From Clytia hemisphaerica (Eukaryota > Cnidaria > Hydrozoa > Leptothecata > Clytiidae): a stretch of 64,000 nt of DNA. Every line of letters begins with the position of its first letter. Positions within the stretch are counted from its first letter, which is position 1. Below, in pieces: positions 24,001-34,060 of this stretch. The position numbers and the translations under genes were made by a program. The notes beneath the pieces were generated by a model that saw only the letters and a list, made by a program, of their open reading frames with translations, did not search any database and was not told the origin of the DNA. Where the stretch lies: positions 901,233-965,232 of the forward strand of contig CACVBU010001235.1 of assembly GCA_902728285.1 (NCBI GenBank), in the 5' to 3' direction.

Positions 24001-27000
24001 ACAATCAGTGCCGAAATATATTGGCAATTTCGGGTATTTTAACGTTTTTCAGAATTTAAAGCTTGGGCGAGAATTGCAATAATTTCAGTACTTCCACTTT
24101 ATTTAAGGGGATTTTTCGATTTGGGAGGGGTTAAGTGGCTTCCAGGCTATGTTCTCAGCCATATTGAAACATTTTTGAGATTTTAGATCATGAGATCCTA
24201 AGGTCGTAAGCCTTAAGTCTAATGTTGAAATTAAAATTTAGAGTTAAAACTCTACTTTCCAACCGTACTTTAAAGCACTTAATAATCACTTGCGATTTTA
24301 AAGTTTTGAGGGAATTCTTTTGTGCCAAACATTTTCGCGCCGATAGGAGAGGTAGTATGGACTTGAAACTTGGCAGAAATGTTCTCTACCATAGAGGAAC
24401 TCATAGGAAAAAAATTGAGTCGATGACGTCATAAATCAGATTGTAATTGAAGTTGAACAAATAAAGAATTTTCAATTCTGTTTTGATTTGCTGAAAGGGA
24501 TATTTTCTGAAAAATCTTTAAGCCAATTCAAGAAATGAATATTTTCTGAGACAGATATCTATAGCTTGTTAAAATTTTAAGTCACATGGATAACTGAATC
24601 AAAAGTTATGTCAATTTAAAGATTTTGAGATTTTACAGAGATTTAGCTGGGTTTTATGACCTGCATGCAAAAAAGTCATAAAACCTGATGTTGTAGGTGT
24701 ATGATTGTAAAATAGGTAGAAACATTGCTAATAAGATTATATTAAAAGTAATAAGTCTCAGAGTGTCAAAAAAATATTAGCTAAAAAGCGTATGATACAA
24801 ATAGGGTTAAGCACTGTAGACTGAAATCTCCAATAAGTTAATAATTTACTTTACTCACTAACCAATAAAAATTTCATATAAAAAAAGAAAATGCAAATTG
24901 GTCTTACCTGGTTCCGGTATGGTGTCATCAGTCTTAAATAAAGGGGTGACAAAAATATTAAAGTTGCCCACAAAACTGCTACAGACAAAAATCTCGTGGG
25001 TAGTGGGTTTTTAGCAAAATAATAGAAGTTGTAGATGTAAAGCTTGGAGGAAGAGAGCCTTCGGCATTTTAAGTGGAAGGGGGATTAGTAGAGGGAAATT
25101 TGTAGTAAAAAAAACGAACAAATTTCCCCCGACTAAATAGCACGTGAATACACCTACTTCTTTTGGACCATTGTTTGCTTGAGGTGTTTGTTGCTGAGCA
25201 GGCGTTTGTTGTGTGGTTTCAATTGATGTTGTTTGGGCTGCTGGAGGAGGAGTTGTGTCGATGGGGGCTATTTCGTCAAGCCCAGGGATGGATGATAACT
25301 GAAACAAAAAACATATAAAACATATAAAAGATATATGTTGAAACATGTTCCAGTCATAAAAATTGTCAAAGAATAGTGCTCAACTCGGCAAAAAAATGAT
25401 TTGTATGTATGAGATATATATCGGTACCTATTATTAAGAAAACTTAAAAGTTTAGAAGCATCAAATTGATAAAATGAAAAAAAATAGGCGACTACTATCT
25501 TTACGTGACTTCATCAGTATTCTCTAAATAAGTAATAGCAAAAGTAAAGAAAAACATTCAACTTACTTTTGCTTCAAGAATAGATAAAGTTATTTCCAAT
25601 CTCTGAATTCGTCTTTGCATATCAGCTAGTTTCTTTCAAAAGAAAAAAAAGACTCAAACCAGCTCAAACTCGAAACCAAGCCCTAAATTCTAAAAAGTAT
25701 AGAACTGATACTTCATGATTTAAAGATTTATCAAGTCGAGATTCACTCCTGTAAAGAGCAACCCACATCATAAGAATAAAATTCCACACGACTAGGCACA
25801 ATAACAACCTTTACAACCTTATCAGATGTCTTAAAAACGGCTATAGTCCTCTTTAAAAAAGTAATTTTGGCTCCAATTAGGACTTCTTCTGCTTCAAAGA
25901 GTTTGGGCCATCAGTCAGGGGTAAACCTGGTATAATGTAGGGGGTGTAAATATCTACTTTTTCAAATCTTACCTCTTCACAAACACAAGAAAATCTATTC
26001 AAGAAGCGAACAGTGTGAGTGATGAAATGATTCAAGAAAGCCAATGTTCTTTTATGGTTGATTGCTGGTGTCTAGAATCGCAAAAGACAAAACACATTAG
26101 TAAAAAAATTGCACCTCTCAACCTTAAATTGTTACATTGTTACCTTACAAGCTTAAAAAACTTCGCAACTAGAATATTGTCGTTTAATTTCAGCCTGTTC
26201 TGTTTTTAAAAAAAGTCAAAATTGAGAAAAGCGACTGACACTTCTGAGGAGCCTTTACCGTAAGTTGTTCTAATTTCGACATAGCGGTCTTCTAATTTCA
26301 ACACCCTTCCTTAGAGATAGGCATAATAGGAATGTTGGAACCACTGATAGACAAAAAAAATTTTACTCTCTGAACGTTAAGCCAAGACAATTAGTTTCAA
26401 TCAGCGATTCCGACTTTTCTATATTCCTATTGGACCAACTTACGGCAAAGATTTATTATACACTGGATAAACGACTCATAAAACGATGGAGAGCGATCAT
26501 TGTATTTCCTTTGTTTCAGAAAACAATCGATGTTCTAGCTATGTCCGCAAAGGACAACTGTCATGGCGGCTCGAAGATGTGTGATTTAAAAAAATGTTTA
26601 TCAGTCTTATTTTTAGAAAGTTCTCTAGCTCTTTCTTTTTGTACATTTGCAGAAAAAAAGTTTTAAAGTAAGGCTAGCATTCCAAGCCGTATACATTTGT
26701 GAAATCTAATGTGAGAAAAACATCATTAGACAATAAATTCAGACAAAATGCTTATAGTGACACAAAATTTACAATTGGAGATATCTTTCCAAGGCTGTCC
26801 CCAGAAGAGCTGAAATTAACATAAATAAGACTTGAGTGTCTTGGCTCCACTGTGGTATGAAAATCCTTCGGAGGCACGTGGTGGCAAGGTGGTTTTTTTG
26901 AGGTTGAAGTTTCCGGTGTCAACATTAAATTTCTTATACACAACACGTCTTTTGCATCTTTCTCACAGCTTGAAACGTCATAACGACTTATAATTAGCAA

Positions 27001-30000
27001 TTAAGGGGAAGAATTTGACTCTCACAGGAAGTTTTAAGTCTCTTTTGGGAATTGGATGAGTGATTTTCGATAAGAAATGCAATAAAAATGCTTCGAAAAA
27101 TCATTTAATGAGGGAAGGAGAGTGAACAATAATATCATTACTGCGGACATAGCTAGTACACAAGAAATCGGCAAAAATCTGTTACTTGTATATCCAGTGT
27201 ATAATAAATCCTTGCTTACGGTAATAAATATTCCTTTGCATTTTGAGGGATCGAAAATCCCATAGTCGCAAGAAATCAAGAACTGTTTGATGCCAGTTGT
27301 AAAAATGCAAATATTTTGAGAAAACTGGGTTTAAAGATTTTTGAAAGGAATCCGTGTTTACCACTCAGAAACTAATCAATTTTGGTACAAAAAGGTTGGT
27401 GTCAGTTTAGCAGATTGCATCAGTTAGCAAACTCTAATCATATTTGATTTACAGAATGTATAGTTTAGAAGATAGAAATTACTCAGAATTACTTCATTTT
27501 CCTTGGGAAATACAGTGAACATACATCATTTTCCTTGAGAAATACATAGTGTGGTCGTGTTACAAAAATACAGGCTGTTTGTAGGAAAAAAATAAGATCT
27601 AGCTGAAACTTTCTCCAGACCCTCTCAATAGGATGCTTATATCTCAGGAAAAATTCCCCTAAAATCCCACTGGTGGAACATCCCTTTTTTGGGACATTTC
27701 TATTTTCCCCAGGCAAAATCCTAAGGGCGAAATTTTTTGAAAATTTCAAACTTATTTCCAGACAATATCATGTATACCATTCGAAAGCTCTCGAAAAACT
27801 ATATAGAAGACTTTTAAACGGTTATCGCTGATTTCTTTACCTAACTCGAGATATTTCATGCGCAAGTTCCACTTTTCGCCACATTTTGGTCTAAATTGAC
27901 CATAAATAGCATCTTCTGCGTGAATTATCTCGAGTTAGGTAATGAAATCGGCTATACCCGTCTAAAAGTCTTCTGTATAGTTTTTCGAGAGCTTTCGAAT
28001 GGTATACTTGATAATGTCTGAAAACGAGTTTGAAATTTTCAAAAAATTTCGCCCTTAGGGTTTTGCCTGGGGAAAAAAGAAATGTCCCAAAAAAGGGATG
28101 TTCCACTAGTGGGATTTTAGGGGAATTTTTCCTGAGGCATAACCATCCTATAGAGAAGGTCTGGAGAAAGTTTCAGCTAGATCATATTGTTTTCCCGTAA
28201 TTATGCTAAACGACCTCACTAACAGTGAACATACTTATACTTCATTTTCCTTGGGAAATACAGTGAACATAGTACTTCATTTTCCTTGGAAAATACAGTT
28301 AACATACGTCATTTTCCTTGAAAAATACAGTGAACATATAACGAAAAACAAAAACAAAATCAAGAATTGAAAAATTGGACATCCATTGGAATCGAACTCG
28401 GAGCCCCAAGCATATGAAACAGATGATCTAACCGCTTGAGCTAACCACGCTTTGTAAGTAGTGAGGGAAAGCGTGAACTGATAAGAAAGAAAAAGGAAAG
28501 AAAGAAATGAGAAGAAAATTAATTCCCGCTTTGATGTTATTATCGAAACAAAAGGATCAGTCATACCGAAATTCCTTTCCACACGTCAGCAATCTAGTTT
28601 CTATAAATATGAAAACTAGATTGTAAGGAAGATTCTAAAAAATAATAGCTGTTTTCTTAGACGACTACATTAAATAGAAAAGTATGTTTTTGAAAAATGA
28701 AATGTAATTACCACCATTTCCCAGAGTGAAACCAGATTTCATGCTAATGCTATTATGCTTTGAATGACAATCAAAAGAGATTTTGTAGATGAAAAATTGA
28801 TAACGCAAAGTGAAAAGTAAAAAGAATTTGTTTGACAACCTTGCCTCAACCTTGCCTTATTAATATTAAGAAAAAAGAACTATATGCTACAGTTAAAAAG
28901 AGGCGTTGTGGTATAGTGGACATCAACCTTGATTCCTGTACAGGCGACCAAGGTTCGATTCCCACTCACACAGTTCACTTGGCAAGTGAACAAACCTTTG
29001 CCCGGGTCAACCCATGCCATCCATGTGTGGGGAATTGGGTAGTCAGTTCAAGGTGCTGACGGGATGCTTACTCAAAGCATCTATAGTTGCAAGAATCGGC
29101 TCCCAGAGCCTCCTGTAACTCAACCATAATAGATAGATAGTTAACCAACTGCCTCTCCCAAAATCTGTCAAAATTTACATAGCTTGTGCACCAGTCATCC
29201 TCAAACAGATTCCACTGTCTATCCAGAACAGGCTGTCAAATTTATCTTCAAACAAAGATATATTCAACGCAACCGTCCCGTATTACAAAGATGCCCTGAA
29301 ACGATCCGGGTACAACCATAAATTCGAGTACACACCTAAACAAAACAACAATCGTCAACGTAAAAACAGAAAAAGAAACATCATATGGTTCTATCCACCG
29401 TTCAATAACAACGTTGCAACAGATATCGGTCGACAATTCCTGAAACTTGGCAATATGCACTTCCCCAGAGGTCACAAATTCAATAAGATCTTTAACAAGA
29501 ACAGTATAAAGGTCAGCTAGAGTTGTATGCCAAATATGAAATCGATAATCAACATGCATAACAAAAAAGTCTTGTCTACCAACGAAACCACAAATGAAAA
29601 CCAGACCTGTAACTGTACACAGAGACAGCTATGTCCCATGCAACAGAACTGCCTGGTAAAAAGTTTATGAAGCAACAGTCACCAGCGATTTACCAAACTA
29701 CGGAGAGAGGAAATACATTGGACTTTGTGAAAGTACGTTTTTACGTAAGAATCACCAGCCACAAATCAAACTTCAACCTAGAAAGATACCGCAACAATAC
29801 AGCTTTATCAGCTGAAGTATGGCGTATCAAAGACCTAAACGGCCAACCAACCGTATCCTGGCGAACCATCCGCAAATCCAAAGCATTTACTCCAGATACC
29901 AAACGATGCAATTCGTGTCTTGCCGAGAAATTCGAGATCGCTAACTATCCAGGCAGTGTAGACCTAAAGCTCTAAACCAGCATCTAATAAAACCAGAATA

Positions 30001-33000
30001 TGATTCTTCAATGGGAATCAAAACTATGAAGTGCACTTACAAACATCAATTTGTCAGATCTAAAAATTCAGGAAAATCTACGAAAACAACCGAATTCAGC
30101 ATCAATTTAAACCTTTGCAGCCCATCTGAGTGTGTTACAAGTGAAGAAGGAAGATCCAAAGGCACACTTGAATGTAAGAAATGCAATCGAATCGTACACT
30201 ACATTTGTTCAAAGCTCCCCGTCTATCAAATCCAGTTATGTCTAACATACAAATCGAGAGCTTTTGTCTGTCAAAACTGTGTCGTGATCACCCCTGATCT
30301 ATTGGAACGGGTCAATTCATGTGAAACATCAACAGTTTCAGGATTCCGAAAGGAGATAAAAGCTTGCGAAAATATAATGAAAGCCCAGGACGTAGAAATC
30401 ACTCAACTGAAGTCCAAAGACGTTAATACAATGATCAGCGAAATAAAGGATAGCTTTGAGACCAGAATGGCAACGATCGAAAAGAAGATGGAAGACATCG
30501 TTGAGAAGAAAGGAGAAAATAGATCACAAAGCTACGCAGCAGTCGCGTCGAGGCAAATCGAGAAAAACATAGAAAACGTACTTCGAAGGGAAAAACAGGA
30601 GGAACGACAGATTCAATCCACGGCGTGCAATCTAATTCTTCATGGTGTTGGCGAATCCACTGAAGATTCAGAGGAGTCAACCAAAATCTACGACGAAGAA
30701 TATCTAAATGAAACAGTCTTACCTAAGAAACTAAGCTTAAGGAATATAAAGATTGAAGAAACTCAAAGAATCGGAAAATTTTCGAAGGAAAAGGAACATG
30801 AAAAACGCTATCGACCAATAAGAGTCCGATTTGCAAACGAAGAAGACAAAAATACAGTGTTAAGAGCAGTGGCGTGGTGGGAAAGTTTCTCTGGGGTGGC
30901 CAAGGCAAATATGGCGCCCTTTTTAAAGATTTTTTGTTTTTGGCGCCCCTCTCTATACGCTCATTATGAACACAAAAAAGGGAGTGTGCGAGCGAAGCGA
31001 GCCAGAAAATTTTGAGTTTTTGAGGTGATGAGGGGCGCCATTTTTGTTTTTTCATTTGTCAATCTTTCAATAAGGGCGCCTGAAAAATCCTTCTTGGCGT
31101 CGCTTATTTTTGGGCGCCCCTTCTCAAAAGGGCTCCGCTGGGGGGGCCTGGCCCCCCTGGCCCCCCCTGCCACCACGCCACTGGTTAAGAGCAATCACTA
31201 AAGGAGAAAGATTGCCCTTCCGTGTGACAGAAGAAATTACGAAAAGTGAAAGGAAGACAATCAAAGAGTGGTGTATGAAAGCCCAAGAAATGAACACGTC
31301 ACTAAAGGATGCAAACTTTAAATTCAAAGTCAGGGGGAGCCCTAGGAAAAAACTCTATTTTAAGAAAATTGTAAACCGAACAAAGAGCGGTTCATAAAGG
31401 CCCATGTGCTCGCACGGTGGCCTGCGAACTTGTATAGCATTATTATAGATCTAACAAAATTAATAACCGCACTGTCATCATTGACAATAAAACAAACGAT
31501 TTTCTGTCAAGAGCCTTGTAAACATTCCAACAACTTCCATCGAAATGATCTATCACAGCTCAGTCTATCATTTTTAGCGTGGTCTGAGGATTGAGCCGAG
31601 AACGCTCCACGAACTCCTGCGCGGGTGAAAAACTTCAATCTGTCAATCATTTTCTCCAGCGTAGAGTACGCGAAGCGATTCTAGCTTTACGATAGTGTCG
31701 CAGGTCATCAATGGATAGTATTCAATTATCATTATCCCTTTATTTTCATTCCTAGAACTTTTGCAAAAAAAAGGAAAAATAGAAAAGTTGTATTTTTTAC
31801 TGCTCTATTCACATACTGAATTTGAAAGATCTTCTATGTGGCGTTTTTTTGCAAACTTCAAAAAACTGATTTTTGTTCCACCTTGTTAATGTTAATGTTA
31901 ATGTATATATTCTTTAAAGTCGAAAAATGTGTACAAATCTGTACTAGCTTTAAAGCTAATAGAGTTCGACTGCCTATTTTACAAAATGAATCATTCATCA
32001 TCATCTGTTAATGCCCAATCGCTGACGATTTCTTCTGTAGAGCATTTTGGTTTGTAATTTGAAAATATTTTTGTTTGGTTTTGTAATTTTTTAACGAGGC
32101 GTAGTTTTGTTCTTGGGCTTCCTCTTACGCGCCAGTTGAATCCTTTATGGTTATTGCTTTTGGTGAGTTTCTTTGCTTGTTCGTGCATCTCCTTGATCTT
32201 TTTCCGTTCGTTGATTGTGAAATCTTCCGTTATACTTACCTGAAAGAAGCAAGTTTCTTTTAGCATGTGTAAATTCTTCATGATAAGATCTTTGTCATGT
32301 TGACTTTGCAGGGTGACTTTCAGAGGACGGCCATTCTTAGTTTTTCTGTCTCCTAATCTGTGGTGAGCAACATTGATTTCTGGAACATTGATGTCATCTA
32401 GGAGTTCTCGGAACCGAAATATGTCATATTTTTCCCCATTTTCTTCTTTTTCCTTATCTGGGCCTGAATATTCGAGAAACCCGTGAGCGATCATATTCAG
32501 TTTTCTAGATTCTATGTCTCTCCTTTCACTTTCTTCCTTCCGTTTTTGTTCTTCGGCAGATTTTATATCTTCTTTTTGCTTCTTGGTAATCTCGGCGTAT
32601 GTTTTCTTTGATGTATCCTTTATTATTTCTGCTGTGTGCTTTATTTCCTCCTTTATCATGTTTCTTGTCTTTTCCTCCATCTCTTGTAGTTTTCCTGCCA
32701 GAAAGGTTTTGAGGTCATTTTTGATGGAATCACGGGTTTTTGTGTTGGTGTTGACCTCATTGTGCAGTTTTTGTATGACGTCGTCTTTCTTTTGAAGTTC
32801 ATTTTGCATCATATGTTGAGTGTTTTTCCCTACTTTATTTCTTAGGTTTTTCGTTATTCGTACGCAGTTTGAACATAAGTAATGATCGTTGTAGGATGTC
32901 ACGAATATTTGTAGTTGATACAGGGGTAACTGTGTGCACTCATAATGAACTGATCTTTTACATTTTTTGCATGTTAAGCGATCCAGGTCTTTGTCTTCAG

Positions 33001-34060
33001 TACATCTTGACGGCGTGCAAGCTTGAGGTGGTGAGGCTGCTTCGAAAGGCTGATCTTTATCCATTTTGATGTTGTTTTCATGAATTTTGATGTTTTTATT
33101 TGTTTTCAGCCATTTTTTCGAAGAGCGTTGCAAAAGCGTCTGATCTAGTTGACGTCAAATAAAAACAGTAAATGAACCTTTGCGGGACTTTGGCCCGACT
33201 TTGGCTTAAGTGCTTGAGTGCAGCATAGGGTACAAAGTCCAAACATGCGTTTCCCGTAATTTTTGTGTAAAGAGTTAGGACGACCCTCAACATGGCCCGA
33301 GAATTCTCGGGCCTCTTCGGGCCATGTTCAGGCCAAGAGACCCTTTCAATTCTTTTGGCCCGAACATGACCCGAGTCATTCGGGCCATGTTCGGGCCATG
33401 TAAATGTTAAATTGATTCAGCATGTCCAATCAAACAAAATAGTACAAAATAAGATTTGTCTGTTTTGTTTATATCGCTCAAAAAAACTTTACGAGCTGGC
33501 CCGAATTCTCGGGCTAGCTTGGGCCATACTCGGGCTTTATGCGAATTCCAATAAAAGTTTTGGCCCGAGAATTCTCGGGCCATGTCGAGGGTCATGAGTT
33601 TATAGGTCTACACTGCCAGGCAAGAACTTACTGAAATAAGAGATCAGAAATTATTGCCAAATGTAGACACAGGCGAAAATTTCAGCTTGATATCTTTGAA
33701 CCACCTGATGACGTTCAAATGTGACGTCAAAAACATTTTTGAACCAAAACAACATATTGTATTTTATTTTCTAACGTTATTTCATTTCACTGAAGTGAAG
33801 ATTGGTGCCTGAGCACCATGAAACTCTGAGTTTGAAACAAAGATATTGAGTCAACTCTTTATTATAGTAACGCTCTATTTACTTGTTGAGCACTCTACGA
33901 GGAGAAGATAAACACCCTCTACAACTACAACAAACATAGCTTGTGCATATAAATCTTTGCTTCTTTTCACTTTTTTGAATTTCAAAAACTTGAAAACTAT
34001 TAAAAAACTTACTTGTGAGAGATCAACTTCAGGTCCAACAATGGGAAGTCCATCATCCAT
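21033..34060 (-). CDS. WASHC3: WASH complex subunit 3 (CCDC53 ortholog), 206 aa, eight exons
   Basis: Coding exons in transcript order are 34060-34013, 26071-25973, 25632-25567, 25298-25158, 24932-24908, 23307-23252, 23111-23047 and 21153-21033 (TGA). All introns are GT-AG and all phases fit; the total is 621 nt. The protein matches vertebrate WASHC3 along its length: N-terminal MDDGLP, a helical segment with FLNHF then FLNRFS (residues 17-49), a coiled coil with heptad-like LADMQRRIQRLE (50-71), LSSIPGLDE, a Thr/Gln/Pro-rich linker, VSKDPRYMKFFKMV, then KMAAEGLNPDLLE and an acidic Ser/Asp tail. Family knowledge: WASHC3 is a core subunit of the pentameric WASH complex, which activates Arp2/3 on endosomes for retromer-linked sorting. 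Intron 1 is about 7.9 kb and holds a stack of nested transposons. Intron 7 holds two more elements. Transcription diverges from CCDC34. Confidence 0.95.
21218..22871. mobile_element. TA-flanked CACGTTTTTT-family element, 1.65 kb including a nested element
   Basis: The left end CACGTTTTTTTTTTTTAAGA and the right end (AAAAAAAAAACGTG) are inverted and flanked by TA (21216-21217, 22872-22873). A short relative with the same ends is at 44831-45083. The element at 21437-22702 is inserted in it. It lies in WASHC3 intron 7. Confidence 0.75.
21437..22702. mobile_element. Nested TA-flanked element with GGCCCCCAAAACGG ends, 1.27 kb
   Basis: The left end is CAGTATGTGGCCCCCAAAAC. The right end is CGTTTTGGGGGCCATATACTG. 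TA flanks both (21435-21436, 22703-22704). The motif GGCCCCCAAAACGG recurs inside in both orientations (about 21630, 21799, 22663, 22682), probably as subterminal repeats. No transposase ORF seen. Confidence 0.75.
27490..28345. repeat. Short tandem/dispersed repeat (about 33-bp unit) flanking a palindrome
   Basis: Units resembling TTCATTTTCCTTGGGAAATA followed by CAGTGAACATA occur near 27495, 27525, 28241, 28273 and 28306. They lie on both sides of the 27596-28183 palindrome, suggesting that the palindrome entered a pre-existing minisatellite. Confidence 0.6.
27596..28183. repeat. Long near-perfect palindrome, 588 bp
   Basis: The left arm starts GATCTAGCTGAAACTTTCTC and the right arm ends with its complement. 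The arms stay alignable inward for about 280 bp each, meeting near 27890 at a CTCGAGATA / TATCTCGAG-type core. The ORFs read in it (27489-27749 and 27891-28106) are shadows of the repeat. Located in WASHC3 intron 1. Confidence 0.85.
28384..28455 (-). repeat. tRNA-like sequence (SINE head or tRNA pseudogene)
   Basis: Read on the minus strand: GTGGTTAGCTCAAGCGGTTA (box A type) and, about 35 bases later, GAGTTCGATTCCAA (box B type). The anticodon stem and the acceptor pairing are poor, so a working tRNA is unlikely. Confidence 0.6.
28900..29140 (+). mobile_element. tRNA-derived SINE
   Basis: The head carries a box A (TGGTATAGTGG) and a box B (GGTTCGATTCC) spaced as in a tRNA promoter. A tRNA-unrelated body follows, and the 3' end has a short ATAGATAGATAG tail. 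This is the standard three-part SINE layout, transcribed by Pol III and moved by LINE machinery. Confidence 0.75.
30011..31397 (+). pseudogene. LINE-type ORF1 protein (PHD-like zinc + coiled coil + RRM), interrupted by a MITE
   Basis: The frame opens at ATG 30011 (within family A sequence) and reads into the retroposon at 30064. Order: PHD-like Cys/His cluster (CSPSEC, LECKKCNRIVHYIC, FVCQNC), then a Lys/Glu coiled coil, then an L1-type RRM-like segment starting near CNLILHGVGES, and a C-terminal basic block containing KVRGSPRKKL. The 317-bp MITE at 30867-31183 interrupts it. The duplicated 8 bp plus MITE total 325 bp; without them the two halves are in the same frame and no other stop is present up to TGA/TAA at 31395-31397. 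The natural N-terminus is lost by 5' truncation. Family knowledge: such proteins bind the element's RNA. It resembles the protein at 31991-33064 in domain order. Confidence 0.8.
30064..31445 (+). mobile_element. ORF1-only retroposon, copy 1
   Basis: Exact 8-bp duplication AGATCTAA at 30056-30063 and 31446-31453. The uninterrupted target is visible in the sister element at 49308-50317 (on the minus strand, ATCTAACATG context near 50200). Between the duplications lies only an ORF1 gene and about 48 bases of 3' sequence ending in GCATTATTAT. There is no endonuclease or reverse transcriptase. Length without the nested MITE is about 1.06 kb. Confidence 0.8.
30867..31183. mobile_element. hAT-type MITE in ORF1, 317 bp
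   Basis: Ends CAGTGGCGTGGTGG and CCACCACGCCACTG are inverted. The 8-bp duplication GTTAAGAG is exact (30859-30866 and 31184-31191). Internal GC-rich tracts (GGGGGGCCTGGCCCCCC) contrast with the AT-rich surroundings. Confidence 0.9.
31885..33175 (-). mobile_element. ORF1-only retroposon, copy 2
   Basis: Bounded by ACCTT on both sides (31880-31884, 33176-33180) inside repeat A. On its own (minus) strand it has about 110 bases of leader, an intact ORF1, and about 105 bases of 3' sequence. That 3' sequence contains a TTAGCTTTAAAGCTAG hairpin and ends with three ACATTA-type repeats, a LINE-like 3' tail. No ORF2 is present. Confidence 0.78.
31991..33064 (-). CDS. LINE-type ORF1 protein, intact, 357 aa
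   Basis: First ATG in frame on the minus strand is at 33064; the stop is at 31991. Residues 15-70 form a PHD-like zinc cluster (CTPSRC, LTCKKCKRSVHYEC, YLCSNC). A long Lys/Glu-rich coiled coil follows (about 90-190). An RRM-like domain begins near LNMIAHGF (about 195-290). A C-terminal domain carries RVRGSPRTKL and ends with an acidic tail. The order equals that of the interrupted protein at 30011-31397, but the two are strongly diverged, so they belong to different lineages. Known role of this type: RNA-binding nucleocapsid-like protein of non-LTR elements. No disabling mutation is seen, so expression is possible. Confidence 0.85.
   Translation of the reverse strand: MDKDQPFEAASPPQACTPSRCTEDKDLDRLTCKKCKRSVHYECTQLPLYQLQIFVTSYNDHYLCSNCVRITKNLRNKVGKNTQHMMQNELQKKDDVIQKLHNEVNTNTKTRDSIKNDLKTFLAGKLQEMEEKTRNMIKEEIKHTAEIIKDTSKKTYAEITKKQKEDIKSAEEQKRKEESERRDIESRKLNMIAHGFLEYSGPDKEKEENGEKYDIFRFRELLDDINVPEINVAHHRLGDRKTKNGRPLKVTLQSQHDKDLIMKNLHMLKETCFFQVSITEDFTINERKKIKEMHEQAKKLTKSNNHKGFNWRVRGSPRTKLRLVKKLQNQTKIFSNYKPKCSTEEIVSDWALTDDDE
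33281..33594. mobile_element. Palindromic-ended MITE, GGCCCGAGAATTCTCGGGCC family
   Basis: Both ends contain GGCCCGAGAATTCTCGGGCC (itself palindromic) followed or preceded by a GAGGGTC/GACCCTC outer end. Inside, GGGCCATGTTCGGGCC-like pieces repeat. It interrupts repeat A near its right end (compare AAGAGTTAGG with 49308-49330). An imperfect GAGTT(T)A duplication may flank it. Confidence 0.7.

Larger units (their letters stand above)
29954..33615. mobile_element. Repeat family A copy 1: inverted-terminal-repeat element with 5-bp duplication, heavily nested
   Basis: Left end CAGTGTAGACCTAAAGCTC, right end TAGGTCTACACTG. The Penelope fragment is duplicated as CCAGG on both sides (29949-29953, 33616-33620). 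A second copy (49308-50317, inverted) has the same ends and its own 5-bp duplication CCTTG. Comparing the two shows that this copy was later hit by two ORF1 retroposons (30064-31445, 31885-33175) and a palindromic MITE (about 33281-33594). Without these, the element is roughly 0.7 kb with no coding capacity. A 5-bp target duplication is unusual for hAT; I leave the superfamily open. Confidence 0.85.
29189..33723 (+). pseudogene. Penelope-like retroelement C-terminal fragment, split by the insertion at 29954-33615
   Basis: Frames in 29189-29953 encode the typical region before the GIY-YIG domain of Penelope-like elements (IPLSIQNRLSNLS, then FYPPFNNNVATDIGRQF, then the conserved SCMPNMKS block with one Tyr codon turned into TAG near 29517). 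A degenerate GIY-YIG segment follows (HKSNF, then RYRNNTALSAEVW). The coding similarity breaks at 29953 and resumes after 33620 with the expected terminal block (NLL, frameshift, then KRSEIIAKCRH), stopping near 33723. The reverse transcriptase part is missing (5' truncated). The copy is dead: at least one nonsense codon, several frameshifts and a 3.66-kb insertion with its own nested elements. Family knowledge: these elements encode an RT plus a GIY-YIG endonuclease. Confidence 0.85.

Noticed and set aside
27489-28106. ORFs 27489-27749 and 27891-28106 on the minus strand
   Set aside because: They are the same sequence read from both arms of the palindrome.
28384-28455. Functional tRNA gene on the minus strand
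   Set aside because: Box A and B are present, but stems do not pair well; better read as a SINE head or pseudogene.
31406-31594. ORF after the ORF1 retroposon, considered as ORF2 start
   Set aside because: It lies in repeat A sequence beyond the target duplication and shows no endonuclease or RT motif.
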